Assembly: GCA_020720805.1 (NCBI GenBank)
Contig: DYNZ01000025.1
Coordinates: forward strand, 1-34,439
Direction: 5' to 3'
DNA: 34,439 bases
From: Leptospira biflexa
Lineage (GTDB): Bacteria > Spirochaetota > DYNZ01
Every line of letters starts with the position of its first letter. Positions within the stretch are counted from its first letter, which is position 1. Of this stretch, positions 8,837 through 17,921 are shown one piece after another. Both the position numbers and the translations under genes were made by a program. A model generated the notes under the pieces. It saw only the letters and a list, made by a program, of their open reading frames with translations, searched no databases and was not told the origin of the DNA.

Positions 8837-10780
8837 TCAGTCTCTCTTTTTTTTATCCTCAGGATCTGGCGGTAAGCCAATGACAGCCAGATCATTCGAA
8901 TTCAGGTGAATGGTAGGAACCTGATTGGCAAGCACAATTTTTGCAACAAAGTCATCAAGCTTAACAATCGTTCCTTTGTATTGAGCCTCTTTGGGATAGC
9001 GATTTTTTTCTGAGAGAAACTGATCCTGCGACATTGAGAAAAAATAGACAGGTGTTTTTTCATCAAGGCCATCGATCCTTCCGAGACTGACCAGCACATA
9101 GTCAGGATCCATCTTGATAATTTTGCCGATCATTGGCATCGATTCATTGATCCGCTTTGCAACGCGGATTGAAACCCGATCCAGTGCGCCCCTTCCGCTC
9201 TCCTCAACGGCAAACCTGTGCAAAACGATCCCGGTTAGGGCCTGCTTTAATACTACTTCAGCGCGGATGCGCTCACTAATCTCCTGTATATCCGCCATCA
9301 ACACGAAATCGTGACCCTCCCGAAATGCAAATCTACCACTCAGCGACAGATCAAATTGAAGAAGTTTTGCAAAAACCTGGGCAACATTGGGATGCTTTCT
9401 GGTTAAAAGCTGTGTAGCTTTAACCCGGAGACCAAGTTTGTAAACTGTTCTGTCAAATGGATACTCCACTCCCTCCTGATAGTACAGCTTGGAGCGTCTC
9501 TGACGAACACTTTTTTCAAGCAGAAACTGATAGCGATCGCGCATCTGCGATTTCTCTGCCGGAATAATGGAAATAATTTTTTTTAATTCCTGCAGATACA
9601 GAGGAAACGCATTCTGGTGTTGATAGTGTTCTAAAACCTTTTCCCGCGCCACTAGCAAATCCGGATCAAGCATCAATGCGCGCTGCAGCTCGTGATAAGC
9701 CGAATCCGCAAGATTGCGCCGATAAAAATAGATTGCATTGCGATATCGATCCATAGCCAATTGGCGCCGCAAGGGATGATTTACCGGAATCCCCTCATCC
9801 TTTAAAAAATTTTCCAGATGATTGCGAAAAACTGAGTTGTTCGAATTGCGCCGCAGGCTCACCTGAAAAAAAGAGAGAGCCTCCTCTTTTTTGCCCAATC
9901 CCTGAGCCGCCATACCTGACAGATAATAGGTAAATGAGTCATCGGGACGCAACCTGCGGATTTTTCCCAATGTTGCCGCCGCCTCTTGCCACTTTCCCAA
10001 TGAAAAATAGATCTGATTTAACACGAAAAGGAGATCTGCATTTTCCATCCCAAGTTCCAGAGAGCGGTTCAAATCCTCCAGGGCTTCGTTTAATAACGCC
10101 GTGTTCGCAAGCTCCTGCGGCTGGCTGAGATAGCGTTGCAAAAGCAGCATACCCTGAAACGCATAGATACCAGCATAATTAGGATCAACAGCTCTGGCAC
10201 GGGCAAGAGATTTCTGCGCCAGAGAAAAATTTTTCGAAGCCATGCCTATATGAAATTTCTCGATAAAGATAGCCATATTTTCTGAGTCCCGCCTTTCCAG
10301 ACGGTTGATTCTGCTCAACGCCAGGGAATACTGCCCTCGAAAGCGAAAAATTCTGACAATGCCCAATTCCGCAGGGATATAACCATCGCGAATCCTCAGG
10401 GCGTTTTGGTAGTACTCCATGGCTTTGTTTATATCACCCAGATGAAGAGATGTATCGCCCAGATGGGAATTCACGGCATGCACATCGATCCCCAATTTAA
10501 GAGCCCGTGTTAAAATCTCCTTGGCTTTGGTATGGGAACCTATCGCATTATACACCTCTGAGAGTCCCAACATCGCTGGTAAGTGGTTAGGATTGCCTCG
10601 CAAGGCTCGACTGTAGTTTTCAAGCGCCCGTCGATGATCGCCCCTGGAAAAATAACTTTTTGCCTCTGCGCTAAGCAGTACAACGGATCGCTGATCGGCA
10701 GATAGGACTGGCTGCACACACACAGACAGCAATGTTAGCCATATCAAAAAAAGATGAACTCTATATATCTGCCGAATCAT
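8837..10780 (-). CDS. Exported tetratricopeptide-repeat protein
   Basis: The start is taken as the ATG at 10780, which has AAGGTGG at good spacing; the ATG two codons earlier (10786) lies too close to that site. A signal peptide is visible (hydrophobic LFLIWLTLLSVCV, then VLSADQ). Residues ~35-400 are a solenoid of TPR units, such as AKSYFSRGDHRRALENYSRALRG-type blocks with the W/LG/Y/A/A/P spacing. The last ~200 residues lose the repeat pattern and look beta-rich, with no domain I recognise. It lies between pcm (36-bp gap) and the LptF/LptG permease (9-bp gap), so it is cotranscribed with both. A periplasmic scaffold or assembly role in envelope biogenesis is an inference from context only. 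Confidence 0.85.
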   Translation of the reverse strand: MIRQIYRVHLFLIWLTLLSVCVQPVLSADQRSVVLLSAEAKSYFSRGDHRRALENYSRALRGNPNHLPAMLGLSEVYNAIGSHTKAKEILTRALKLGIDVHAVNSHLGDTSLHLGDINKAMEYYQNALRIRDGYIPAELGIVRIFRFRGQYSLALSRINRLERRDSENMAIFIEKFHIGMASKNFSLAQKSLARARAVDPNYAGIYAFQGMLLLQRYLSQPQELANTALLNEALEDLNRSLELGMENADLLFVLNQIYFSLGKWQEAAATLGKIRRLRPDDSFTYYLSGMAAQGLGKKEEALSFFQVSLRRNSNNSVFRNHLENFLKDEGIPVNHPLRRQLAMDRYRNAIYFYRRNLADSAYHELQRALMLDPDLLVAREKVLEHYQHQNAFPLYLQELKKIISIIPAEKSQMRDRYQFLLEKSVRQRRSKLYYQEGVEYPFDRTVYKLGLRVKATQLLTRKHPNVAQVFAKLLQFDLSLSGRFAFREGHDFVLMADIQEISERIRAEVVLKQALTGIVLHRFAVEESGRGALDRVSIRVAKRINESMPMIGKIIKMDPDYVLVSLGRIDGLDEKTPVYFFSMSQDQFLSEKNRYPKEAQYKGTIVKLDDFVAKIVLANQVPTIHLNSNDLAVIGLPPDPEDKKKRD

Positions 10781-10816
10781 GCTCATTCCACCTTACTTTG
10801 TTTTGCAGCCTTCACC

Positions 10817-11527
10817 CTACGCCTGCCAGCTTCCCGGTCCTATCAGAGGAACGAAACGGACTCCAGCCAGACGCCGGAAGCGAAACCCAGGATATCCTTG
10901 CCAGAGCTCGCCCTCGGGTGCGTGTCTCTGGCTCTCGTCCACCGCTGAGATTTTATACAAAAACTGACTCGACAGCTCACCAATCGGAGCAATGAGAAAA
11001 CCGCCAGGCCGCAATAAGGCCATCAATGAAACAGGGGGTGCTGCCGCTCCAGCAGTAATTAATATCCTGTCAAAATCTGAGGCAAAGGGCTCTTCCAGGC
11101 CGTTTGCCAGCAGCAGACGGATATTCGCATAGCCAAGCTGCAGGAGTAACCGCTCCCTTGCCTTTTCATAAAGCTCTGGCAATCTCTCCACAGAAACAAC
11201 CAGCCGGCATAGCTCAGCCAGAATCGCTGTCTGGTAACCCGAACCGGTACCAATTTCCAAAACCCTCTCAGAACCAGCTAGCTGCAACTCCTGGGTCATG
11301 TAAGCCACAATATAGGGTTGGGAGATGGTCTGGCCGCTGCCGATAGGCAATGGTGTATCATCGTAGGCGCGCTGATACAGCGCTTCAGAGACAAATTCAT
11401 GGCGCTTGACCCTTGCGAAGGCGCTGAGAACGCGCTCAGACCAGATGCCACGCGCAGCTAGCTGCTCTTCAATCATCGCTGAACATCTGCGCTCTGAAAA
11501 TTTAGGATCAGGATCGAAAAAAGGCAT
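10817..11527 (-). CDS. pcm: Protein-L-isoaspartate O-methyltransferase
   Basis: This 236-residue protein transfers a methyl group from S-adenosylmethionine to L-isoaspartyl residues in age-damaged proteins, starting their repair. The family landmarks are present in order: the N-terminal cap AFARVKRHEFV, the substrate-site loop GSGQTISQPYIVAYM (about 63-77), and SAM motif I VLEIGTGSGYQTAIL (89-103). After it come an acidic SVERLPELYEKA stretch, then FDRILITAGA and the LLRPGGFLIAPIG strand-turn. The length matches bacterial Pcm. The ATG at 11527 has GGAAAG upstream. It lies 15 bp after the NHL/VWA gene in a minus-strand run. No surE or nlpD/rpoS neighbour, the usual partners in proteobacteria, is seen. 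Confidence 0.95.
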   Translation of the reverse strand: MPFFDPDPKFSERRCSAMIEEQLAARGIWSERVLSAFARVKRHEFVSEALYQRAYDDTPLPIGSGQTISQPYIVAYMTQELQLAGSERVLEIGTGSGYQTAILAELCRLVVSVERLPELYEKARERLLLQLGYANIRLLLANGLEEPFASDFDRILITAGAAAPPVSLMALLRPGGFLIAPIGELSSQFLYKISAVDESQRHAPEGELWQGYPGFRFRRLAGVRFVPLIGPGSWQA

Positions 11528-11542
11528 GACAGCTTTCCGGTT

Positions 11543-13639
11543 TTAGGGATTGATATATCCGCCGATATCCGAACCGATCTGCTTCATGTGCTCCACCTTC
11601 ACAACTACTTTCCTGAAACGCTCTTTTAGTTTTTCATTGGTGAAGGTTCGAAACGAAAGCTGGTAGTAGCTTCGGGCGCGGCTGCGCAATGCCTCAGGAA
11701 TCTGACCAATCTTATGGCTGTCATACATGGAAAGCCACTTCCCCCCGGTGACCTCAGCCAGAGAGCGCAGCTCTCCATGGGCAGGTTCCTTTTGAAAACT
11801 GAGAATATAGATGGGGATATCGTGCTGCAGGGCAAAATTTTCCAGGTTTGCCAGAGAATATTGCTGGAATCCATCGACACCAGTCTCGCCTGATGTCAGC
11901 AATACAATTCCTTTTTGGTAGGAGAGGGGCGCCAGTTCAGAGAGCGCGCCATACAATGCTTTTCCGGTATTGTTGTCCCTGCCCGATTGAACATTGAGGA
12001 TCTCCTTTTTGGTCCGGCGCACGCTCCAATCGTAGTCGGTTCGGCGCACCACCTGGTCACTAAAGTGCATCACGCGCATACGCTCCTGGCGCACCATCTT
12101 CGCAAGCAGAGAATCCAATACCCACTCCAGATCATCCCGGTGGGCCACCATTGCCTCGCTGTTTTCCACCAGGAAAACCAGACGAAGAAAATTGTGATTG
12201 CGCTGAAACGATTCGGTGTTTACCCTCTGCATGCGCACCCCTTCATCCAGGATCATAAAATGGTTCTGCCGTAATGTTGTTACCGGCGTACCATTCCCGG
12301 ACTGAACGCGAACCCGCATTCCCAAAACGGGAAAGCGGCGTCGGTCAATTTGCATTACCTGGACATCCAGATTACTGACCTTGTAATCTGTCGGGGCAAA
12401 CACCTGGATTTCGTCCTGATTATGTTCAAGCAGGTAAAGGTGGCGCGAACTATCCCAGGCAAGGGCCCGATACGAATGCTCGTCCTTTTTGTCAGGCATC
12501 TCCAAAACCTGATCAAGCGGTCTAGAAAAAAATTGTTTACTTGGGATATGAAAAGAGTAGATGCCGCTTTTTTCATCGACAATATACAGTGTATTGTCAT
12601 ACAATTTCATGTGAACCGGTTCTTGGATGAGATCGCTCTGGTACACCCCAAGCGCATTGCCAAAGGAATCAAAATGCTGGACCCTGCGATTGCCTTTTTC
12701 AAGAACAAATAGTTCACCACTAGATCCCGTTGAGGCAATCGCGACCGGATGGAGCAGTTTCCCCTTCTCCTGCCCGGAGGAACCAAAACTGTACTGCAAA
12801 TCCCCTCTGGCAGATACTTTCACAATTCGGTGATTGCCGCTATCAGCAATAAAAAGAGAGCCGTCATCAACGACCCACAATCCGGTTGGTCCCAGGAGTT
12901 CCAGACCCGGCTGTTCGTCCCCTTTTTTCCCGAAGACCCCGAGTGAGCGACCCTGCAAATCAAAAAGATGAACCACATTATTTTTATAATCACTGATGTA
13001 GATGCGATCTGTGGAAACTGCCAGACTATAGGGAATGCCCAAATTGCTGTTACCTGGCCGTATCCGTAGAGAGCGAGTGCCGTCACTTAGATAACGTACC
13101 ACATTGCGCGATTCCAGACCCAACACCCATACCCCCCCCTTGGGATCTAGTGCTAGATCAAAGCCATAGCGAAAGTCGCGACCACGCTGGGAAAACCGGT
13201 TCAATAATGAGTAGGTCGGTTTTTCCCGGGGAATATCCCGCTGCACCAGTGCCTCTAATTTTTCCTGCGCCAAAGCATGGGAGGGAAAATCCTGCACTAG
13301 CCGTTTCCACTCTTCAATGGCTTGATCACGAAACCCTGCCAGGGTATAGGCCTTTGCCAGAAAATAGCGCAGATCGGGATCTTTGGCGTTCAAACTGCGG
13401 GCTCGAACCAGCTCTTCCACCGCAGCCAGATAGTGATGCATATTGATATGGAGAATTCCCTGGTGAAATAACCTTTCGCTGCGAATGGACTGGATATCAC
13501 GAATCAGTACCGGTTTTGCTGCCAGAGGAAGAATCAGATAGAGGAGCAAGCCAAATAGAGTGATCCCTTTCCCCTTACCAACCAAAACGGAAAACCGAAA
13601 GAAGTTCCTTTTATTTGTTATGTCGCATTGTTTTTTCAA
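11543..13639 (-). CDS. Exported TPR-NHL-von Willebrand A domain protein
   Basis: From a TTG start at 13639 (with GAAGGCGG upstream) the product is 698 residues; the frame is open to a GTG at 13726 but that extension lacks a ribosome site. Order of parts: a basic n-region and hydrophobic stretch (ITLFGLLLYLILPLAA) like a signal peptide or anchor; about two TPR units (52-135); a six-blade-like NHL propeller (~155-420) with repeated patterns such as LFIADSGNHRIVKV; a short beta linker; and a VWA domain (~480-660). The VWA metal site is degenerate: VENSEAM stands where DxSxS is expected, and LTSGE replaces the usual TDG. It is cotranscribed with pcm. It probably acts as a periplasmic or surface interaction protein; the partner is unknown. 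Confidence 0.82.
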   Translation of the reverse strand: MKKQCDITNKRNFFRFSVLVGKGKGITLFGLLLYLILPLAAKPVLIRDIQSIRSERLFHQGILHINMHHYLAAVEELVRARSLNAKDPDLRYFLAKAYTLAGFRDQAIEEWKRLVQDFPSHALAQEKLEALVQRDIPREKPTYSLLNRFSQRGRDFRYGFDLALDPKGGVWVLGLESRNVVRYLSDGTRSLRIRPGNSNLGIPYSLAVSTDRIYISDYKNNVVHLFDLQGRSLGVFGKKGDEQPGLELLGPTGLWVVDDGSLFIADSGNHRIVKVSARGDLQYSFGSSGQEKGKLLHPVAIASTGSSGELFVLEKGNRRVQHFDSFGNALGVYQSDLIQEPVHMKLYDNTLYIVDEKSGIYSFHIPSKQFFSRPLDQVLEMPDKKDEHSYRALAWDSSRHLYLLEHNQDEIQVFAPTDYKVSNLDVQVMQIDRRRFPVLGMRVRVQSGNGTPVTTLRQNHFMILDEGVRMQRVNTESFQRNHNFLRLVFLVENSEAMVAHRDDLEWVLDSLLAKMVRQERMRVMHFSDQVVRRTDYDWSVRRTKKEILNVQSGRDNNTGKALYGALSELAPLSYQKGIVLLTSGETGVDGFQQYSLANLENFALQHDIPIYILSFQKEPAHGELRSLAEVTGGKWLSMYDSHKIGQIPEALRSRARSYYQLSFRTFTNEKLKERFRKVVVKVEHMKQIGSDIGGYINP

Positions 13640-13755
13640 GACAAAACCGCCTTCGTATTCATATTCCAAATCATGAGAGATCATCAATGTCGCAGGATGA
13701 TGGGGCAAATAGAATAGGCCGGTCACCGGCTAACGGTTTTTACCTATAGCCGGTA

Positions 13756-14082
13756 TCAGGAGAGAAAATCTACAGAGTATTTCTGGGCGGATTCGGCTGG
13801 TTTTTTCTCCAACCACTCTTCCATTCCGGGTGTAATCAGAAACAGCAGATCTTTGATCATCTGAAAGGATTTTTCCTGGTGCTTCAACAGCTCTTCCCAA
13901 TCCTTCTTTTCCCGCAACATCTGTTCTGATGGATCCGATTTGCGTCCTGGATGCAGAACTTTATCTTTCCAGTCTGCTTTCTGCTCTGGAGATACACTGT
14001 TCTTGTTCCGCAATGGAATCGTCATATCCGGATTCTGTATTGTATGCGCTATCATCCCGTTTCCAATCCCTTGAATCTTCAT
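13756..14082 (-). CDS. Hypothetical 108-residue protein
   Basis: The start is fixed at 14082 by an unusually good ribosome site, AAGGAGGTGG, five bases ahead of the ATG; the frame extends upstream but without one. The product MKIQGIGNGMIAHT... is hydrophilic with no signal peptide or membrane segment. The second half is helical and charged (EKKDWEELLKHQEKSF, then LLFLITPGMEEWLEKK). I do not recognise the family. It sits at the head of the minus-strand run, about 115 bp before the TPR-NHL-VWA start. Small soluble proteins of this kind may be regulators or chaperones, but nothing in the sequence says which. Confidence 0.65.
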   Translation of the reverse strand: MKIQGIGNGMIAHTIQNPDMTIPLRNKNSVSPEQKADWKDKVLHPGRKSDPSEQMLREKKDWEELLKHQEKSFQMIKDLLFLITPGMEEWLEKKPAESAQKYSVDFLS

Positions 14083-14180
14083 GGCCCACCTCCTTGTGGT
14101 CCTTATATTGTAGGTGCTGTACCGTTCTCTTAGATTCTGAATCGGCAAAAAAATGATTTAGCTTTAGTATATTTTTCCCT

Positions 14181-14302
14181 TTTATACCAATAAGCATCGA
14201 TGCTTCGATAATCTCAGCACAAGTGACCGGTTGGGCTGCTTCGACAAAGCTCAGCACGAGCCGCCATAACCGCGTCCTTTTGGCACAAAGTCCATTGCAT
14301 AC
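14181..14302 (-). repeat. Dispersed repeat element (short form)
   Basis: In the 272-bp spacer 14083-14354, this block is the reverse complement of the ends and middle of 1699-1893, lacking about 90 bp of it. It holds two copies of the GTGCTGAG...CGAAGC motif in inverse sense, at 14202-14220 and 14238-14257. Apart from it the spacer shows no feature I can name. Confidence 0.65.
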
Positions 14303-14354
14303 AATATATACCGAAAAGATTTTGGCGTTTGCAAGGGCTTCGTAATCTCCGGAT

Positions 14355-14948
14355 TTAATCAAGAGGACGTTGCAGGATCTCTCTGAGGTTAAAATTCTTG
14401 TACTGAACGACCATTAGACAGTTTCCCTGGGAATCGCAGGCCTTGGCTGTCACCTGCAGGCGATTCAGGTAGACCACATCACACCGTATCTCATCAGGCA
14501 TTTTGGGTATCGCACCATGCTTATCGCGATACTCTGCTATCATGCGATTCATCATCAAAACAGCCTGAAAATAGGTCTCATCGGACATCGATTTGCGGTA
14601 GGGGTCAAGCACAGAGAGGGGTGTTTCCGGCAATTCCAGTGCCTGATCCGAGACCTTGCTCTGCCCCTGGCGCAAGGAGACGACATGCACCTGAAAAGTA
14701 GAGGCATTAACCAGACCTATTTTCCGTAAACTAGGATCGCGCAGCATTTTAACAAGTTTTTTCTCGATCAGATCCCGGCGAATCTGCTCTAACTGGTATT
14801 TGCTCATAGGTGATGGCTCTTTTGATTCCGTAAAACCGAACCCAGAGCTCATTGCCAGGAGCCCGAGGAAAATCAATACAAAAAATTGCCATTGGTATAC
14901 CCAGCCTCGATATCTATACCGTCTCAACAACAAGATTTTTGCAAACAA
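14355..14948 (-). CDS. Secreted or membrane-anchored hypothetical protein
   Basis: The product is 197 residues from a TTG start at 14948, preceded by GGGGAGGGG. The N-terminus is strongly basic (LLRRYRYRG) and followed by a hydrophobic stretch (FFVLIFLGLLAMSSGFG), consistent with an export signal or one membrane anchor. The mature part is mixed alpha/beta with two Cys residues near the C-terminus (AKACDSQGNC and an earlier RCDVVY), which could form a disulphide if exported. No domain is recognised. It is the most upstream gene of the minus-strand group, separated from the 108-aa gene by a repeat-bearing spacer, so it may have its own transcript. Confidence 0.65.
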   Translation of the reverse strand: MFAKILLLRRYRYRGWVYQWQFFVLIFLGLLAMSSGFGFTESKEPSPMSKYQLEQIRRDLIEKKLVKMLRDPSLRKIGLVNASTFQVHVVSLRQGQSKVSDQALELPETPLSVLDPYRKSMSDETYFQAVLMMNRMIAEYRDKHGAIPKMPDEIRCDVVYLNRLQVTAKACDSQGNCLMVVQYKNFNLREILQRPLD

Positions 14949-15142
14949 CAGACCCCTCCCCGCACCGCTTGTCTCTTCATTGGAAAGAGCAAACTCTTTT
15001 GTAAACCGAAAAAAAGGGGAAAGCTCATTCCGAGCCCTTTCTCTTCACGAAAACAGCTTGACATGGATAAAGCCCCCATTTTTTCTTTCCCAACGATCTT
15101 TACCCGGTGCATTCCGGATAGGATTTCGTCTTCTATGATTAA

Positions 15143-15224
15143 GCCCAAGTGGTGGAACTGGTAGACACGCTATCTTGAGGGGGTAGTGGGGATTCCCGTG
15201 CCGGTTCAAGTCCGGCCTTGGGCA
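15143..15224 (+). tRNA. tRNA-Leu (GAG)
   Basis: An 82-nt sequence folds as a class II tRNA. The acceptor arms GCCCAAG and CTTGGGC pair fully. The D-arm carries GGTAGAC and the anticodon stem is CTATC/GGTAG. The variable arm GGGGATTCCC forms a hairpin, and the T-arm GCCGG-TTCAAGT-CCGGC is perfect. Aligned to E. coli tRNA-Leu, the anticodon loop TTGAGGG places GAG at positions 34-36, reading CUC/CUU. The discriminator base is A. CCA is not encoded; the next bases are CAT. Confidence 0.96.
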
Positions 15225-15357
15225 CATATCATTCGAAACCGATATACCGATCATACATTAAAAGCCAGCGATTCCATCTCGCGACTACTCGGCTTTTATC
15301 TTATTTCCTCATCTTCAAAGAGAAACGATTCTTCCCCACAGAAAGGAGCGAACTTCC

Positions 15358-16602
15358 ATGACAACTGTACAGGCAATCTTCGGCGTTGTACTCTTTCTTG
15401 TCCTTACCTGGCTCATCAGCGAAAACCGCAAGCGGGTTCCCTGGCGCATTGTTCTGGGAGGGATCAGTTTGCAGATAATTCTAGCGCTGCTTTTTTTGAA
15501 AGTTCCTGTTTTTCAGACCATTTTTCTCTATCTTCATAAAGTGGTTCTGGCACTAGAAAAGGCAACCCGCGCCGGAACCTCCTTTGTCTTCGGCTATGCT
15601 GGTGGCGCCCCCCTCCCCTTTCCGGAGAGCTTTCCAGGAGCCAGTTTTATCCTGGCATTTCAGGCCTTACCCCTGGTACTGGTTATCAGCGCTATCAGCG
15701 CTCTTCTTTTTTATTGGAAAATACTGCCTCGGATTGTAAAAGGTTTCTCCTGGGTATTACAGAAAACCCTCGGCATCAGCGGCGCCACTGGTCTTGGCAC
15801 GGCTGCGAATGTCTTCGTAGGGATGGTTGAGGCGCCCCTATTGATCAAACCCTACCTGAAAGAGCTAACGCGCAGCGAGCTCTTTATTGTGATGACTAGC
15901 GGCATGGCGACCATTGCCGGTACCATGATGGTTATCTATGCTAGCGTTCTCAAAGATGCAATTCCAGATGCTATGGGCCACATTCTCACCGCTTCGATTA
16001 TCAATGCCCCGGGAGCCATTGTCATCGCTTCGCTCATGGTGCCAGAAACGCAAGATATCCTACAAAGATCTATTGAGCTGCACTCAGAGGCATCAGGCCC
16101 CATTGATGCCATCACCCGGGGAACCATGGATGGTCTCCAGCTCCTGCTTGGCATCATTGCGATGATCCTCGTACTGGTGGCTCTCGTGAACCTGACAAAC
16201 CAGATTCTCGGTCTGCTGCCGCACATAGCCGGTCACCCTATTACCCTGGAGCGGATTATGGGTCTTTTTCTGGCTCCCTTTACCTGGATAATGGGAATTC
16301 CCTGGGCAGAGGCACAGACTGCAGGTGCCCTAATGGGGACCAAAACGGTTCTCAATGAATTTCTCTCCTATATGCAAATGGCAAAACTACCCGCGGATGC
16401 TCTGAGCGAAAAAAGCCGAATCATTATGACCTATGCAATGTGCGGATTCGCCAATTTTGGAAGCCTCGGTATAATGATCGGCGGCCTTGGGGCAATGGTT
16501 CCTGAACGACGCCAGGAGATTATCAGTCTGGGACTCAAATCCATTCTGGCAGGGGTCATCACCACTAGTCTCACCGGAACCTTGATAGGAATCCTTTATT
16601 AA
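15358..16602 (+). CDS. Concentrative nucleoside transporter (CNT/NupC family)
   Basis: The 414-residue membrane protein has the CNT plan: N-terminal helices, the conserved segments GYAGGAPLPFP and FQALPLVLVISAISALLFYW, the core motif GLGTAANVFVGMVEAPLLIKPYL, then MTSGMATIAGTMM. Further on come the second half-site GALMGTKTVLNEFLSY and the C-terminal CGFANFGSLGIMIGGLGAM. These residues form the nucleoside and cation sites of NupC/CNT proteins, which import nucleosides with protons or sodium. The start ATG at 15358 follows GAAAGGAGCG at good spacing. The alcohol dehydrogenase gene follows after 45 bp and is probably cotranscribed. Which nucleosides are taken up cannot be read from this sequence by eye. 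Confidence 0.95.
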   Translation: MTTVQAIFGVVLFLVLTWLISENRKRVPWRIVLGGISLQIILALLFLKVPVFQTIFLYLHKVVLALEKATRAGTSFVFGYAGGAPLPFPESFPGASFILAFQALPLVLVISAISALLFYWKILPRIVKGFSWVLQKTLGISGATGLGTAANVFVGMVEAPLLIKPYLKELTRSELFIVMTSGMATIAGTMMVIYASVLKDAIPDAMGHILTASIINAPGAIVIASLMVPETQDILQRSIELHSEASGPIDAITRGTMDGLQLLLGIIAMILVLVALVNLTNQILGLLPHIAGHPITLERIMGLFLAPFTWIMGIPWAEAQTAGALMGTKTVLNEFLSYMQMAKLPADALSEKSRIIMTYAMCGFANFGSLGIMIGGLGAMVPERRQEIISLGLKSILAGVITTSLTGTLIGILY

Positions 16603-16647
16603 ACATCAGGAAAGATTCCTTAAAAAAATCAGACAAGGAGATACACG

Positions 16648-17802
16648 ATGTACGCATTCAGCTATGTGAATCCTGTAAAAATTATTTTTGGTAAAAACAG
16701 TATCAGCAAAATTGCCAGAGAGATCAACAAAACCGACAAAATCCTGCTTACCTATGGCGGCGGCTCCATCAAAAGCAATGGCGTTTATGATCAGGTGCAA
16801 ACAGCGCTGACTGGCTACCAGGTGGTCGAATTTGGCGGCATCGAGGCAAACCCCACATACGAAACCCTGATGCAGGCGGTGGATCTGGCTCGTCGCGAGA
16901 AGGTCCAATTTTTATTGGCAGTTGGCGGCGGCTCGGTTGTGGATGGAACCAAATTTATCGCGGCTGCTGTGGATTATAAAGAGAACGATCCCTGGAAGCT
17001 GCTGGAAAGCCGGGCCCGTTTCAGTAAGGCGCTGCCCATAGGCGCAATCCTGACCCTGCCAGCAACGGGCTCAGAGATGAATGGCTATGCTGTGGTTTCT
17101 CGTAAAAGTACCCAGCAGAAACTCGCCTTTGGTGGGCCGCTGCTCTATCCGCGCTTCTCCGTGCTGGACCCAGAGACCACCTTTACCCTGCCCCTGCGTC
17201 AGTTGCAAAACGGCATTGTCGATACCTTTATCCATGTAATGGAGCAATATTTGACCTATCCCCTGCATGCCCCACTGCAAGAGAGACAGGCCGAAGCCAT
17301 TCTATTGACCCTGGTCGAAGAGACCCAGGCCATGCTTGCCATTCCGGCCAATTTTGACGCGCGCGCAGATCTGATGTGGTGCGCCACCAACGCCCTAAAC
17401 GGCTGGATTGCCAACGGCGTTCCCCAGGACTGGACAACCCACGCCATCGGCCATGAGATTACTGCCCTGTATGGACTGGATCATGCCCAGACCCTGGCGC
17501 TTGTACTGCCGGCGGTCTGGCGCCACCTCTTCGATCAGAAACAGGAAAAACTTGCCCATTATGGCAGGCGGGTATGGGGATTGCAGGGTTCCGATCCAGC
17601 CGTTCTGGCCCACCAGGCTATCGCTAAAACGGAAGAGTTTTTCCAGAGCCTGGGGGTGGCCACGCGCTTGTCTGGATATGGCCTGAACGGCAACCATTTC
17701 GCAACGATTGCCTCCCGCTTTGTAGAGAGCGGCACCGGCATCGGCGAAAAGCAAAATGTCTTTAAAAGCGATATAATGAAAATTCTTGAGCTTTGCTTGT
17801 AA
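16648..17802 (+). CDS. Iron-type NAD(P)H alcohol dehydrogenase / aldehyde reductase (YqhD-like)
   Basis: This 384-residue protein belongs to the iron-containing alcohol dehydrogenase family, close to E. coli YqhD (387 residues). The cofactor-binding motifs YGGGSIK and AVGGGSVVDGTK are intact, followed by LPATGSEMN. The four metal ligands align with those of YqhD with a two-residue shift: D192 and H196 in GIVDTFIHVMEQ, H265 in THAIGHE, and H279 in GLDHAQT. YqhD reduces a wide range of aldehydes with NADPH; a similar detoxifying or fermentative role is likely here. The start has AAGGAGAT at ideal spacing. It lies 45 bp after the nucleoside transporter, which could hint at aldehydes from nucleoside catabolism, but that link is speculative. 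Confidence 0.93.
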   Translation: MYAFSYVNPVKIIFGKNSISKIAREINKTDKILLTYGGGSIKSNGVYDQVQTALTGYQVVEFGGIEANPTYETLMQAVDLARREKVQFLLAVGGGSVVDGTKFIAAAVDYKENDPWKLLESRARFSKALPIGAILTLPATGSEMNGYAVVSRKSTQQKLAFGGPLLYPRFSVLDPETTFTLPLRQLQNGIVDTFIHVMEQYLTYPLHAPLQERQAEAILLTLVEETQAMLAIPANFDARADLMWCATNALNGWIANGVPQDWTTHAIGHEITALYGLDHAQTLALVLPAVWRHLFDQKQEKLAHYGRRVWGLQGSDPAVLAHQAIAKTEEFFQSLGVATRLSGYGLNGNHFATIASRFVESGTGIGEKQNVFKSDIMKILELCL

Positions 17803-17921
17803 GGTGAGCTAATTCTACTTGACAAAGGGATGTGAGTTATAATTTTTTCTCACATCCTTACGCTTATATATCAAAATCTAACTGCACAATTGCAGGCTTT
17901 ATTTCATCAGGAAGAAACGTC

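Noticed and set aside
12350-12712. Plus-strand 120-codon ORF inside the NHL/VWA gene
   Set aside because: It lies wholly antisense to well-supported coding sequence and has no ribosome site; a shadow frame.
15058-15142. TTGACA at 15058 and TATGAT just before the tRNA as a tRNA promoter
   Set aside because: No -10 box at 16-18 bp from the first, and the second lies only four bases from the mature 5' end, so they do not form a usable promoter.
17820-17848. TTGACA followed by TATAAT ahead of the outer-membrane protein gene
   Set aside because: Both boxes are perfect but the spacer is only 13 bp, too short for a normal sigma-70 promoter.
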